Origin: Gammaproteobacteria bacterium
GTDB lineage: Bacteria > Pseudomonadota > Gammaproteobacteria > Pseudomonadales > JAUIET01
Direction: 5' to 3'
NCBI GenBank assembly: GCA_030429735.1
Contig: JAUIET010000015.1
Location: 1 to 64,000, forward strand
Length of the DNA stretch: 64,000 nucleotides
Shown here: positions 17,275 to 26,334 of the stretch, one piece after another
Numbering within the stretch: position 1 is the stretch's first letter
Layout of the letters: every line of letters starts with the position of its first letter
Program-made: the position numbers and the translations under genes
The notes under the pieces: generated by a model
What the model was told of the DNA's origin: nothing
Database searches by the model: none
What the model saw: only the letters and a program-made list of their open reading frames with translations

Positions 17275-18594
17275 ATGATCGGTAAACGCGAGTTCTCCCG
17301 GCGCCGGCGCAAGGTAATGGCCGAAATGGAACCTGGCAGCATCGCCATTGTGCCCTCGGCCAGTATTCATACCCGCAACCGAGACACAGAATACCGATTT
17401 CGCCAGGACAGCGACTTCTACTACCTCACCGGTTTTGACGAGCCAGACGCCGTTGCCGTATTGATGCCAGAGCGCAAGCATGGTGAGTTTGTGTTGTTCT
17501 GCCAGGAGCGCGATCCGGCACTGGAATTATGGACAGGCTATCGGCAGGGTCCGGAAGGGGCGTGTAAGAACTATTCAGCCGATGATGCCTTCCCTATTGG
17601 GGATATCGACGAGATTTTACCCGGTCTGATCGAAGGTCGTGAGCGCGTGTACTACGCGATGGGGCGTAATGCAGATTTTGATCAACAGCTCATGCAGTGG
17701 GTGAACACTATTCGCAATAAGGCCCGAACCGGCGCCCAGCCACCCGGCGAATTTCTTGATCTTAACTACTTGTTGCATGAGCTGCGGCTGTTCAAAAGTG
17801 CTGCCGAAATTCGTCAGATGCAAGCCGCTGCGGATATCTCAGTCCGTGCGCACAAGCGCGCGATGAAAGCCTGTAAACCGGGACGCTTCGAGTATCACCT
17901 TGAAGCCGAGCTCATCCATGAATTCATGCAGGCAGGTTGCCGACACCCTGCCTATGAGAGCATCGTGGGCAGTGGCAAAAACGCCTGCATCTTGCACTAC
18001 ACACAAAATTGCGACGAGCTTGTAGCGGGCGACCTGGTGTTGATTGACGCCGGCTGTGAGTACGGTTATTACGCCTCAGATATTACTCGAACATTTCCAG
18101 TAAGCGGCAAGTTCAGCAAGCCGCAAAGAGCGCTGTATGACCTGGTTTTAAAATCTCAGTTGGCGGCCATTGATGCGACCATAGCAGGTCGTCACTGGAA
18201 CGAGCCTCATGAGGCCTGCGTTAGAGTGCTTACCCTGGGCCTGCTGGAGCTGGGGCTGTTAAAAGGCAAGTTGGAGACATTACTGAAGAAAGAAGCTTAT
18301 AAGCCTTTCTATATGCACAGAACCGGGCACTGGTTGGGTATGGATGTGCACGATGTCGGAGACTATCGTGTTGGTGAGGAGTGGCGTTTGTTGGAACCCG
18401 GCATGGTTTTAACCGTAGAGCCTGGCTTATACATCGCTCCGGACAATAAAAAGGTTGATAAGCAGTGGCGGGGAATTGGGATTCGAATTGAAGATGATGT
18501 GCTGGTGACCAAACAAGGCCCGCAAGTGTTAACGAAAGCGCTGCCTAAGAAGGCCGCCGATATTGAGAAAATGGTGGGTGGGCGACGCAAATGA
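17275..18594 (+). CDS. pepP: Xaa-Pro aminopeptidase II
   Basis: 439 aa, as in E. coli PepP. It removes N-terminal residues that precede proline, using two manganese ions. The C-terminal pita-bread domain shows the ligands: D in LIDAGCEYG, D in YASDITRTFP, H in HRTGHWLGMDVHDVG, E in TVEPGLYI and E in IRIEDDVLV. The N-terminal creatinase-like domain precedes it. It lies between UPF0149 and ubiH, the same order as in E. coli, and its stop overlaps the ubiH start by 4 bases. Confidence 0.97.
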   Translation: MIGKREFSRRRRKVMAEMEPGSIAIVPSASIHTRNRDTEYRFRQDSDFYYLTGFDEPDAVAVLMPERKHGEFVLFCQERDPALELWTGYRQGPEGACKNYSADDAFPIGDIDEILPGLIEGRERVYYAMGRNADFDQQLMQWVNTIRNKARTGAQPPGEFLDLNYLLHELRLFKSAAEIRQMQAAADISVRAHKRAMKACKPGRFEYHLEAELIHEFMQAGCRHPAYESIVGSGKNACILHYTQNCDELVAGDLVLIDAGCEYGYYASDITRTFPVSGKFSKPQRALYDLVLKSQLAAIDATIAGRHWNEPHEACVRVLTLGLLELGLLKGKLETLLKKEAYKPFYMHRTGHWLGMDVHDVGDYRVGEEWRLLEPGMVLTVEPGLYIAPDNKKVDKQWRGIGIRIEDDVLVTKQGPQVLTKALPKKAADIEKMVGGRRK

Positions 18595-19865
18595 AACCAG
18601 ACACCACACGGGCTTTCCCCGCCAGGGGTGATGTCGAAGCCGGGCAATATGACATTGCCATTATAGGTGGCGGGATGGCTGGCCTGGCTCTGGCGGCCTC
18701 ACTCAAGCACACTGCATTGCGTATAGCGCTGGTTGAAGGAAGAGGTTTGCCGGAACTGGCTGTCGAGCCCTTGCTCGCATTCCCGCCGGCAACGGATGTT
18801 GGTGAATACGATGCGCGAGTAAGCGCCTTAACACCGGCCAGTATTGAACTACTCAGCGATGTTGGTGCCTGGCGGTATATTGAAACTGCTCGTCATCAAG
18901 CGTTTCAAACCATGCATGTCTGGGACGCAATGGGAACCGCCGATATGCAGTTCAGTGCTGACGAAGTGGGCGCTGAACTGCTGGGTTGCATTGTTGAGAA
19001 TTCGGTGACTCTGGACGCCTTGTATCGCACGCTTAAGAGAGCGGGTAATCTGGATATTTTTTGCCCCCGAACGCTTGTTGCATTGCGTACCAATGCAGAT
19101 GCAGGTGCTGTGCAACAACTGGACCTTGATGATGGCTGCACGCTGCATGCACAGCTGGTAGTGGCGGCCGATGGCGGTAATTCACAAGTCCGTCAGCTGG
19201 CAGAGTTTGATTCGCGACACTGGAGCTATCAGCAAAAAGCCGTGGTGGCGACTGTACGCACGAGCAAACCGCATCAGAATACGGCCTGGCAGCGTTTTTT
19301 ACCGGAAGGGCCGCTCGCCTTTTTACCACTGGGCGACCCAGACAAGCGGCTAAGTTCTATCGTTTGGTCAGCCGATACAGAAGTGGCTGAATCAATTCTG
19401 GAAAGAGGGGACCAATCATTTCGCCAGTCGCTGGAGCGGGCTTTCGAGTCCCGGCTGGGGGCAATTGAGGAAACGTCGCGCCGATATTGTTTTCCTCTAC
19501 AGCAAAATCACGCAACCGATTATGTGAAACCGGGAATTGCGTTGATTGGCGATGCCGCCCATGTCATTCATCCGCTGGCAGGCCAGGGTGTAAATCTTGG
19601 TTTTAAAGATGTGCGTATTCTCAGCCAGGAAATCCTGCGCGCACGCGAGGCCGGCGTGAGCATGGGCGATGAGCTGTTTCTGCAACGCTATCAACGACGT
19701 CGCAAGTCAGACAATCTGGCAATGATGGCTGCGGTAGAAACTTTCAAGCGCTTGTTCGGCAGCCGACTGCTGCCGTTAATCTGGTTGCGCAACGAAGGCA
19801 TGCGCCGTGTGTCCGGCATCACACCTCTGAAAAAACGCATAGTGCGCCATGCGATGGGTTTGTGA
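18591..19865 (+). CDS. ubiH: 2-octaprenyl-6-methoxyphenol hydroxylase (UbiH)
   Basis: 424 aa. This FAD monooxygenase hydroxylates C1 of the ubiquinone ring, probably within a membrane-associated Ubi complex. IAIIGGGMAGLALAAS (near 20-35) is the ADP-binding motif. VVAADGGNSQVR is the DG motif, and ALIGDAAHVIHPLAGQGVN (near 315) is the second FAD motif of the UbiH/UbiF/VisC family. The start is an ATG overlapping pepP. In E. coli ubiI follows; it is absent here, so another hydroxylase must act at C5. UbiI or UbiF activity cannot be ruled out from sequence, but gene order favours UbiH. Confidence 0.9.
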   Translation: MKPDTTRAFPARGDVEAGQYDIAIIGGGMAGLALAASLKHTALRIALVEGRGLPELAVEPLLAFPPATDVGEYDARVSALTPASIELLSDVGAWRYIETARHQAFQTMHVWDAMGTADMQFSADEVGAELLGCIVENSVTLDALYRTLKRAGNLDIFCPRTLVALRTNADAGAVQQLDLDDGCTLHAQLVVAADGGNSQVRQLAEFDSRHWSYQQKAVVATVRTSKPHQNTAWQRFLPEGPLAFLPLGDPDKRLSSIVWSADTEVAESILERGDQSFRQSLERAFESRLGAIEETSRRYCFPLQQNHATDYVKPGIALIGDAAHVIHPLAGQGVNLGFKDVRILSQEILRAREAGVSMGDELFLQRYQRRRKSDNLAMMAAVETFKRLFGSRLLPLIWLRNEGMRRVSGITPLKKRIVRHAMGL

Positions 19866-19954
19866 ACTGAATTGAATATTCAGCCGCGCCAGGCTTGTTT
19901 TTGAAAGGCTCGCCGTTAGAATAAAAGGCTTTACACACGCACGAGAAAGCAACC

Positions 19955-20341
19955 ATGACTAGTACACCTGATGATCTTCACTACGCAGAAACACACGAGT
20001 GGGCTCGATTGGAAGATGATGGTCTGGTCAGTGTTGGCATCAGTGACCATGCTCAGGAAGCCTTGGGTGACATCGTATATGTCGAGGTGCCCGAGATAGG
20101 CGCGCATCTGAGCGCCGGTGAACAGGCGGGTGTTGTAGAGTCGGTTAAAGCGGCCTCAGACATCTATAGCCCGATGCAGGGCGAAGTGGTGGAAGTTAAC
20201 GAAAACCTCGAAGACCAGCCCGAAACCGTTAATGGCAGCCCCTATGAAGATGGCTGGATATTCCGGCTTAAGCCAGATGCAAACGATTTCTCGCATTTGC
20301 TTGATGCTGAAGCCTATATTCAGCAATGTGAGGACGAGTGA
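19955..20341 (+). CDS. gcvH: Glycine cleavage system H protein
   Basis: 128 aa. This small lipoyl carrier shuttles the aminomethyl group between the P, T and L proteins. The lipoylated lysine is K65 in [13 protein letters not shown], preceded by [12 protein letters not shown]. It stands alone here: gcvT and gcvP are not in the window, whereas E. coli has gcvTHP just beyond ubiH. Its stop overlaps the rppH start (GTGA), an unusual coupling of a lipoyl carrier gene with an RNA pyrophosphohydrolase. Confidence 0.97.
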   Translation: MTSTPDDLHYAETHEWARLEDDGLVSVGISDHAQEALGDIVYVEVPEIGAHLSAGEQAGVVESVKAASDIYSPMQGEVVEVNENLEDQPETVNGSPYEDGWIFRLKPDANDFSHLLDAEAYIQQCEDE

Positions 20342-20823
20342 TAGATCGGGATGGTTTTCGCCCAAATGTTGGCATTATGGTGGCAAATGGCCGGGGCCAG
20401 GTGCTGTGGGCGCGCCGCATAGGTCAGGATGCCTGGCAATTCCCGCAGGGAGGAATCAACCGCGACGAAACACCGGAAGAGGCATTGTACCGAGAGCTTG
20501 TCGAAGAGATTGGCTTGCAGGCCAACGACGTTGAGCTGTTGGCAACAACACGAGGCTGGCTGCGTTACAAACTACCCAAGCGATTCATCCGAAAAGGCAG
20601 TAAACCGATCTGTATTGGCCAAAAGCAAAAGTGGTTTTTGCTGCGACTGGTTGGCACTGAAGACCGTATTCGTTTTGATATTGACGAAAAGCCGGAGTTC
20701 GATGGTTGGCGTTGGGTAAGCTACTGGTACCCAATGGGCAACGTAGTGGCCTTTAAGCGCGAGGTGTACCGCAAGGCGCTGCTTGAGCTTGCTCCTGCAC
20801 ACAGCAAACTGGTTGCCAACTGA
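20338..20823 (+). CDS. rppH: RNA pyrophosphohydrolase RppH
   Basis: 161 aa from a GTG that overlaps gcvH. RppH removes pyrophosphate from the 5' end of mRNA and so starts decay by RNase E. The Nudix box is complete: [20 protein letters not shown] (residues 37-56) followed by [23 protein letters not shown] matches RppH at the N terminus. Its last base shares the ptsP start, giving a 1-base overlap. The order rppH-ptsP-lgt-thyA is the same as in E. coli. Confidence 0.95.
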   Translation: MIDRDGFRPNVGIMVANGRGQVLWARRIGQDAWQFPQGGINRDETPEEALYRELVEEIGLQANDVELLATTRGWLRYKLPKRFIRKGSKPICIGQKQKWFLLRLVGTEDRIRFDIDEKPEFDGWRWVSYWYPMGNVVAFKREVYRKALLELAPAHSKLVAN

Positions 20824-23129
20824 TGGCCGACACTAAAATGCTGAGCTCGCTGCGCCAGATTATTCAGGAGGTGAACACCGCACCGTCCCTGCAGAAGGCG
20901 CTGGACCTGATTGTGCACAAGGTGCGCAACGCCATGGGTACGGAAGTGTGTTCCGTGTACATGTTGGATTCCACCAGTGGAGACTATGTATTCGCCGCAA
21001 CCGAGGGGCTTAATCCCGAGTTGCTTGGCAAGGTGTCTTTGTCCATTAACGAAGGTCTGATCGGCCAGGTGGCGGCCCGTGAAGAGCCATTAAACCTGGA
21101 TCGCGCAGAAAAACACCCGGCCTATAAGTATTTCCCGGAAATTGGCGAGGAGAGCTTCAACTCGTTTCTTGGTGCGCCGATAATCCATCAACGCAAAGTG
21201 TTAGGTGTGCTCACCGTTCAGCAGCGAGAGACTCGCCGCTTTGATGAGAGCGAAGAAGCGTTTCTGGTCACCATGTCTGCGCAGCTGGCTGGCGTTATCG
21301 CCCACGCTGAAGCTACCGGTGCGCTGGAACAGGTTTCCAGTAGTGCAAACCCGGTGCGCAGGCCAGCGCGCTTTAAAGGTGTTCCCGGTGCGCCCGGTAT
21401 CGCCATGGGTGAAGCCATTGTGGTTTCCTCACCTGCTGATTTGAATACTGTTCCCGACCGGGTTGCGGTTGATATTGATGCCGAGCTGGAGTTTTTCTGG
21501 AGCAGCCTGGCGCAGGTGCGCATTGATATTGAGCAGCTGGGAACAACGCTGGCCGGTCAATTACGACCGGAAGAGCGAGCGCTGTTTGATGTATACCTGC
21601 AGATGCTGGATGACAAGGCTCTGGGTGGCGAAATCAGTGACAAAATTCGCCAGGGCTCATGGGCTCAGGGCGCCGTGCGGTCCGTAATTCTCGAGCATGT
21701 GTACACGTTTGAACGCATGGAAGACAGCTATCTGCGCGAACGTGCTGCTGATGTGAGAGACCTTGGTCGCAGGGTTCTGGAATACTTGCAGCAATCCAAT
21801 GCCGGGCCAAGAGATTATCCTGAAAACAGCATCTTGATTGGCGAGGAGCTTACCGCTTCTATGCTGGGTGAAGTGCCAACAGAGAAACTGGTTGGTTTGG
21901 TGTCCATCAAGGGCTCCAGCAACTCACACGTGGCCATTATGGCCAGAGCCTTGGGCATACCTACGGTGATGGGCGCTGTTGATATTCCCCTGCAGCGTAT
22001 GGAAAAAGCAGCGCTGGTGGTCGACGGCTATAACGGTGAAATTCATTCCAACCCCAGCGATGAGCTGAGTGAGTACTTCGCCAATATTATCGCCGAGGAA
22101 CAACAGCTCAGCCTCGAGCTGGAGTCTTTGCGTGATCTGCCCTGCGAAACGCTCGACAAACACAGTTTGCCACTGCACGTGAATACCGGTCTGATGTCCG
22201 ACGTGGCTCGGTCGCTCGATCGAGGTGCCCAGGGTGTGGGTTTGTATCGTACTGAAGTGCCGTTTTTATTGCGTGACCGGTTCCCTACCGAAGAAGAGCA
22301 GCGCCAGATTTATCGCGAACAACTGGAAGCGTTTGAGCCAATGGAAGTGACCATGCGCACGCTGGACATTGGCGGTGATAAATCCCTGCCCTATTTTCCA
22401 ATTGAAGAGGAAAACCCGTTTCTGGGCTGGCGCGGTATTCGGGTAACGCTTGATCACCCGGAAATTTTTCTGTCTCAGGTACGCGCCATGCTGAAAGCCA
22501 GCGAGGGCTTGAACAATATCCGCATCATGCTGCCCATGGTCACGCATTTAAGTGAAATAGATGAGGCGCAGGGCTTGATCAAGCGTGCATATACCGAGCT
22601 GATTGATGATGGCTATGATCTGAAGCTTCCACCAGTTGGTGTTATGGTTGAGGTGCCCGCGGCTGTTTATCAGGCCCGGGCATTTGCGCGTAAAGTCGAT
22701 TTTTTGTCGGTGGGCAGCAACGACCTTACCCAATATCTTCTGGCCGTAGACAGAAACAATACCCGGGTAGCCGGGCTGTATCATTCGTATCATCCCAGCG
22801 TATTGCAGGCTCTGGAAGCAATTGCGGATGCCGCCAATATAGAAGGTAAACCAGTGACCATCTGTGGCGAGTTGGCAGGTGAACCGGGGGCTGCGATTCT
22901 ACTGCTGGCGATGGGCTACGATGCTTTGTCAATGAATGCGGCCAGCATCCCCAAAGTGAAGCAGGCCATCAGGAGCGTGACGTCCGAACAGGCTGAGGAA
23001 ATGCTGGGTAGGGTGATGCAATTGGAAGATGCAGAAATGGTGTATGGCTATATGCAGTCAAAACTCGACAAGCTTGGCATCAGCCAGTACTTGAGCCCGG
23101 GCGCGTTGATCGCCGCGGGGGACTTGTGA
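20823..23129 (+). CDS. ptsP: PEP-protein phosphotransferase of the nitrogen PTS (EI-Ntr)
   Basis: 768 aa. A GAF domain (about 15-165, with GLIGQVAAREEPL) precedes the enzyme I core. It takes phosphate from PEP and passes it to NPr and EIIA-Ntr, linking nitrogen and potassium status to regulation. The phosphorylated His is H369 in SSNSHVAIMARALGIPT. The PEP-binding barrel has GLYRTEVPF, FRTLDIGGDKS-like text (MRTLDIGGDKSLPYF) and FLSVGSNDLTQYLLAVDR. E. coli PtsP is 748 aa. It sits between rppH and lgt with overlapping ends. Confidence 0.96.
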   Translation: MADTKMLSSLRQIIQEVNTAPSLQKALDLIVHKVRNAMGTEVCSVYMLDSTSGDYVFAATEGLNPELLGKVSLSINEGLIGQVAAREEPLNLDRAEKHPAYKYFPEIGEESFNSFLGAPIIHQRKVLGVLTVQQRETRRFDESEEAFLVTMSAQLAGVIAHAEATGALEQVSSSANPVRRPARFKGVPGAPGIAMGEAIVVSSPADLNTVPDRVAVDIDAELEFFWSSLAQVRIDIEQLGTTLAGQLRPEERALFDVYLQMLDDKALGGEISDKIRQGSWAQGAVRSVILEHVYTFERMEDSYLRERAADVRDLGRRVLEYLQQSNAGPRDYPENSILIGEELTASMLGEVPTEKLVGLVSIKGSSNSHVAIMARALGIPTVMGAVDIPLQRMEKAALVVDGYNGEIHSNPSDELSEYFANIIAEEQQLSLELESLRDLPCETLDKHSLPLHVNTGLMSDVARSLDRGAQGVGLYRTEVPFLLRDRFPTEEEQRQIYREQLEAFEPMEVTMRTLDIGGDKSLPYFPIEEENPFLGWRGIRVTLDHPEIFLSQVRAMLKASEGLNNIRIMLPMVTHLSEIDEAQGLIKRAYTELIDDGYDLKLPPVGVMVEVPAAVYQARAFARKVDFLSVGSNDLTQYLLAVDRNNTRVAGLYHSYHPSVLQALEAIADAANIEGKPVTICGELAGEPGAAILLLAMGYDALSMNAASIPKVKQAIRSVTSEQAEEMLGRVMQLEDAEMVYGYMQSKLDKLGISQYLSPGALIAAGDL

Positions 23130-23974
23130 TTATGAATTCGTTAGCAGGCGCGTTAGTTCATCCGAACTGGGACCCTGTGGCAGTCAGCCTGGGCCCGCTT
23201 AGCATACACTGGTATGCGTTAATGTATCTGCTGGGTTTTTTTGCAGCCTGGAAACTGGCGATGCGGCAAACCAGGCATCACTGGGTGCCGATAAAACCGG
23301 AAGAAATCGAGGACATGATTTTCTACGCCGCGCTGGGCGTGGTGCTGGGTGGTCGTTTTGGTTATGTGTTTTTCTATGGCTTTCAGCATTTCCTGGAAAA
23401 CCCGCTGTGGTTGTTCGCGGTGTGGGAAGGCGGCATGTCGTTTCATGGCGGCCTGTTAGGCGTGATTGTGGCCATGTATTTGTTTGCGCGAAAAACCGGG
23501 CACAGCTGGGGCCAGGTGCTTGACCTGAGCGCAGTGATTACGCCGATTGGTCTGGGCCTGGGGCGCTTGGGTAATTTCATTGGGCAGGAGCTGTGGGGGC
23601 GGCCCAGCGATGTGCCTTGGGCAATGGTCTTCCCCAAAGATCCGGATGGTTTGGCGAGGCATCCGTCGCAGCTGTATCAGGTGGCGCTGGAAGGCGTTTT
23701 GCTTTTTATACTGGTGTACTGGTACGCTCAAAAACCGCGCCCGACCTGGGCGGTTGCTGCCGTTTTCCTGCTTGGCTATTCAAGCTTTCGTTTTTTCGTC
23801 GAGTTTTTCAGACAACCTGACGCGCACATCAATTTCGAATGGTTTGGTTGGATGACCCGGGGCCAGGAGCTGTGTATCCCCATGTTTATACTGGGCATTA
23901 TTCTTATTGTGCACTCCCATCGCCAGCCAACCGCAGTAGCGCCAAATACAAAGCGCTCGCCCGCCAAACCCTGA
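23126..23974 (+). CDS. lgt: Prolipoprotein diacylglyceryl transferase
   Basis: 282 aa. Lgt adds diacylglycerol from phosphatidylglycerol to the lipobox Cys of prolipoproteins in the inner membrane. At least seven hydrophobic segments are visible. WEGGMSFHGGLLG (near 100) and LGRLGNFIGQELWGRPS (near 144) are the family signatures, with the essential Arg and the catalytic-region His. The start is a GTG overlapping ptsP, or an ATG at 23132. It precedes thyA by 26 bp, as in E. coli. Confidence 0.97.
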   Translation: MIMNSLAGALVHPNWDPVAVSLGPLSIHWYALMYLLGFFAAWKLAMRQTRHHWVPIKPEEIEDMIFYAALGVVLGGRFGYVFFYGFQHFLENPLWLFAVWEGGMSFHGGLLGVIVAMYLFARKTGHSWGQVLDLSAVITPIGLGLGRLGNFIGQELWGRPSDVPWAMVFPKDPDGLARHPSQLYQVALEGVLLFILVYWYAQKPRPTWAVAAVFLLGYSSFRFFVEFFRQPDAHINFEWFGWMTRGQELCIPMFILGIILIVHSHRQPTAVAPNTKRSPAKP

Positions 23975-24000
23975 TTAGACTTTAACCTGACGAAGCAAAC

Positions 24001-24795
24001 ATGCAGCAATATCTTGATCTAATGCGCCACGTGATCGATCACGGAGTTGACAAACAAGACCGCACGGGCACTGGTACCCGCAGTGTTTTTGGTTACCAGA
24101 TGCGGTTCGACCTGCAACAGGGGTTTCCTTTGCTGACAACCAAAAAGCTGCATCTGCGTTCCATCATCCATGAGTTGTTATGGTTTCTCAGTGGTGACAC
24201 GAATATTCGTTATTTGAAAGACAATGGGGTCAGTATTTGGGACGAGTGGGCCGATGAACAGGGCAATCTGGGTCCTGTCTACGGGTCACAGTGGCGCAAT
24301 TGGCCATTGCCTGATGGTGGGCACATAGATCAGATTAGCCAGGTCATTGAGCAGATCAAAAGCAACCCGGACTCCAGGCGCCTGATTGTCAGTGCCTGGA
24401 ATGTGGCTGATGTCGATAACATGGCACTGCCGCCGTGCCATCTGTTGTTTCAGTTTTATGTGGCCAACGGAAGGCTATCGTGCCAGCTCTATCAGCGCAG
24501 CGCGGATATTTTCCTCGGCGTGCCGTTTAATATTGCGTCTTATGCGCTGCTCACCATGATGATCGCGCAGGTGTGCGCGCTTGAGCCTGGTGAGTTTGTG
24601 CATACTCTCGGAGACGCGCATCTGTACAGCAATCACATGGAGCAGGCGGCATTACAGCTGACCCGCACGCCGCATGCCCTGCCGACCTTGAAGATCAATT
24701 CGCAGGTTCGCAACGTATTCGATTTTGTGTTTGACGATTTTGAGTTGCTTGATTACGCACCCAGCCCGCATATCAGCGCGCCAGTCGCGGTGTAG
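24001..24795 (+). CDS. thyA: Thymidylate synthase
   Basis: 264 aa, exactly the E. coli length. It methylates dUMP to dTMP using methylene-THF, giving dihydrofolate. [12 protein letters not shown] binds phosphate and folate. The nucleophile is the Cys of [12 protein letters not shown], about residue 146, and [20 protein letters not shown] lies near 165. The C-terminal APVAV closes the active site. folA follows within 13-14 bp, so the dihydrofolate produced is recycled by a neighbour. Confidence 0.98.
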   Translation: MQQYLDLMRHVIDHGVDKQDRTGTGTRSVFGYQMRFDLQQGFPLLTTKKLHLRSIIHELLWFLSGDTNIRYLKDNGVSIWDEWADEQGNLGPVYGSQWRNWPLPDGGHIDQISQVIEQIKSNPDSRRLIVSAWNVADVDNMALPPCHLLFQFYVANGRLSCQLYQRSADIFLGVPFNIASYALLTMMIAQVCALEPGEFVHTLGDAHLYSNHMEQAALQLTRTPHALPTLKINSQVRNVFDFVFDDFELLDYAPSPHISAPVAV

Positions 24796-24808
24796 TGTTT
24801 AATTGGGC

Positions 24809-25363
24809 ATGGTGACATTAAAGGACCGCTCGGCCGATTGCGGAGCACAGGGAGAACCTGAGCTGATATTGTTGCTGGCTATGTCACGCAACGGCTGCAT
24901 AGGTGTTAACAATAGCTTGCCGTGGCATCTGCGTGATGACCTGCTGAATTTCAAGCGGCTAAGCAGTGAACATGCCATCATCATGGGCCGCAAGACCTTT
25001 GACTCGATTGGTCGTGCCCTGCCAAATCGACACAATATTGTGGTCAGTCGACAATCTGGGCTTGATCTGGAAGGCTGTGAAGTGGTTGATTGCGTGGATC
25101 GAGCATTGGAAAGCGCGTGCGCCTGGTCTCTCGAGCACGAAAAGAGAGCGTATTTTGTGATTGGTGGCGCTGATATTTACCGTCAGACCATAGACCGTGC
25201 AGAACAAATGTACCTGACCGTGGTCGACGCTGATGTACAAGGCGACGCCTGGTTTGCTTTTGACGACACCGCCTGGCAAGAGCTTGCGCGCAGGGAATTT
25301 CATCAAAACGATGATAATGATTGGAATTTCAGCATCTTACATTTGAAGCGCAAAACGCAGTAG
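24809..25363 (+). CDS. folA: Dihydrofolate reductase
   Basis: 184 aa from ATG 24809; a TTG lies at 24803. It reduces dihydrofolate with NADPH. LLLAMSRNGCIGVNNSLPWHLRDDL shows the DHFR core, in which the family's LPWHL and the following acid sit in the folate pocket. IMGRKTFDSIGRALPNR and FVIGGADIYRQ are the NADPH contacts. About 20 residues precede the usual family start. A purine-rich site GGGAGA lies 8 bases before a CTG at 24863, which would give a standard-length enzyme, so the true start is uncertain. Confidence 0.93.
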   Translation: MVTLKDRSADCGAQGEPELILLLAMSRNGCIGVNNSLPWHLRDDLLNFKRLSSEHAIIMGRKTFDSIGRALPNRHNIVVSRQSGLDLEGCEVVDCVDRALESACAWSLEHEKRAYFVIGGADIYRQTIDRAEQMYLTVVDADVQGDAWFAFDDTAWQELARREFHQNDDNDWNFSILHLKRKTQ

Positions 25364-25403
25364 CGTTACCAGACAGACAACATCAATGTTTTTCAATTGG
25401 TCG

Positions 25404-25433
25404 TTGATTTATTTCGAAAAGTGGTTTTACAAT
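25404..25433 (+). promoter_or_regulatory. Candidate promoter for TonB operon
   Basis: TTGATT and TACAAT with an 18-bp spacer lie in the 194-bp gap after folA, about 120 bp before the DUF3450 gene. The rest of that gap holds no reading frame of note. I saw no convincing Fur box, although such operons are often iron-controlled. Confidence 0.4.
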
Positions 25434-25557
25434 GGGGGCAAGACATTGCGACTGTTTCTTGTCCGTTGGGCTCACCTTGAGCTCCCGAGGCTCATGCAAT
25501 AGTCGCTAATAAATGCAATAAAGTTTTACATCCTCATCAAAAGGTAAAAACAAGTCC

Positions 25558-26334
25558 ATGAATATGCATCGAATAAAAGTCGTTGCCTGTGCCGTGCCTC
25601 TGCTCGGTGCGCTATTAGGTAACGCAGCCAGCGCTGATACTCTTGGCTCGATTATGCGAGTCGGGCAGGCGAAAACAACCGCGGCTCAACAATCACAGGC
25701 CCGGATAGATAAAATCGCGGATCAAACTGGCGACCTTTTGAATGACTACAAGACGGTCAACAAGGAAATCGACGGTTTGCGGATTTACAATCAGCGGCTG
25801 GAAATTCAGATTGCCAATCAGTTGGCGCGTCTGGAAGAGCTGGAAGAGTCGATTGGCCAGGTCACCGTTATTCAGCGCCAGATTACGCCGCTGATAATCC
25901 GGATGATTGACGGCCTTGAGCAATTTATCAGCCTGGATATCCCGTTTAAGTCTGAAGAGCGTAACGATCGCGTTGCGTTCCTGCGAGCCAATGTTGACCG
26001 ATCTGAAATATCAGCCGCTGAGAAATTCCGTCAGGTCCTTGAAGCGTACAAGATCGAGAATGAGTACGGTCGGAAGGTGCAAACCTACGCAGATGAAGTT
26101 GATATTGATGGTAGTGGTACCTCTCGCAAAGTAGATATTCTGCAAGTGGGTCGAATTGCATTGTTGGCACAAACCACTGACCGTGAAGTAACAGCGGCCT
26201 GGGGCGACAACGGTTGGGAGGTGCTGGATGGCTCCTACACCAGCTCAGTATCCAAGGGCATTCGGATTGCCAAGAAGCAAGCCGCCATCGATATTATGAC
26301 CTTGCCAATCCCGGCTCCGGAGGCAGCACAATGA
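25558..26334 (+). CDS. DUF3450 periplasmic protein of TonB2-type system
   Basis: 258 aa with a signal peptide (residues 1-25, ending NAASA). A long coiled coil follows at about 35-110 (QSQARIDKIADQTGDLL, IYNQRLEIQIANQLARLEE), then a helical and beta C-terminal part with VGRIALLAQTTD. DUF3450 proteins head operons with TtpC, ExbB, ExbD and TonB in marine Gammaproteobacteria. The role is probably as a periplasmic partner of the TtpC-like protein, but the biochemical function is not established. Its stop overlaps the next start (ATGA). Confidence 0.88.
   Translation: MNMHRIKVVACAVPLLGALLGNAASADTLGSIMRVGQAKTTAAQQSQARIDKIADQTGDLLNDYKTVNKEIDGLRIYNQRLEIQIANQLARLEELEESIGQVTVIQRQITPLIIRMIDGLEQFISLDIPFKSEERNDRVAFLRANVDRSEISAAEKFRQVLEAYKIENEYGRKVQTYADEVDIDGSGTSRKVDILQVGRIALLAQTTDREVTAAWGDNGWEVLDGSYTSSVSKGIRIAKKQAAIDIMTLPIPAPEAAQ

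Noticed and set aside
16861-17481. A 206-aa minus-strand frame across UPF0149 and pepP
   Set aside because: It crosses two genes with strong support and has no start signal or recognisable domain.
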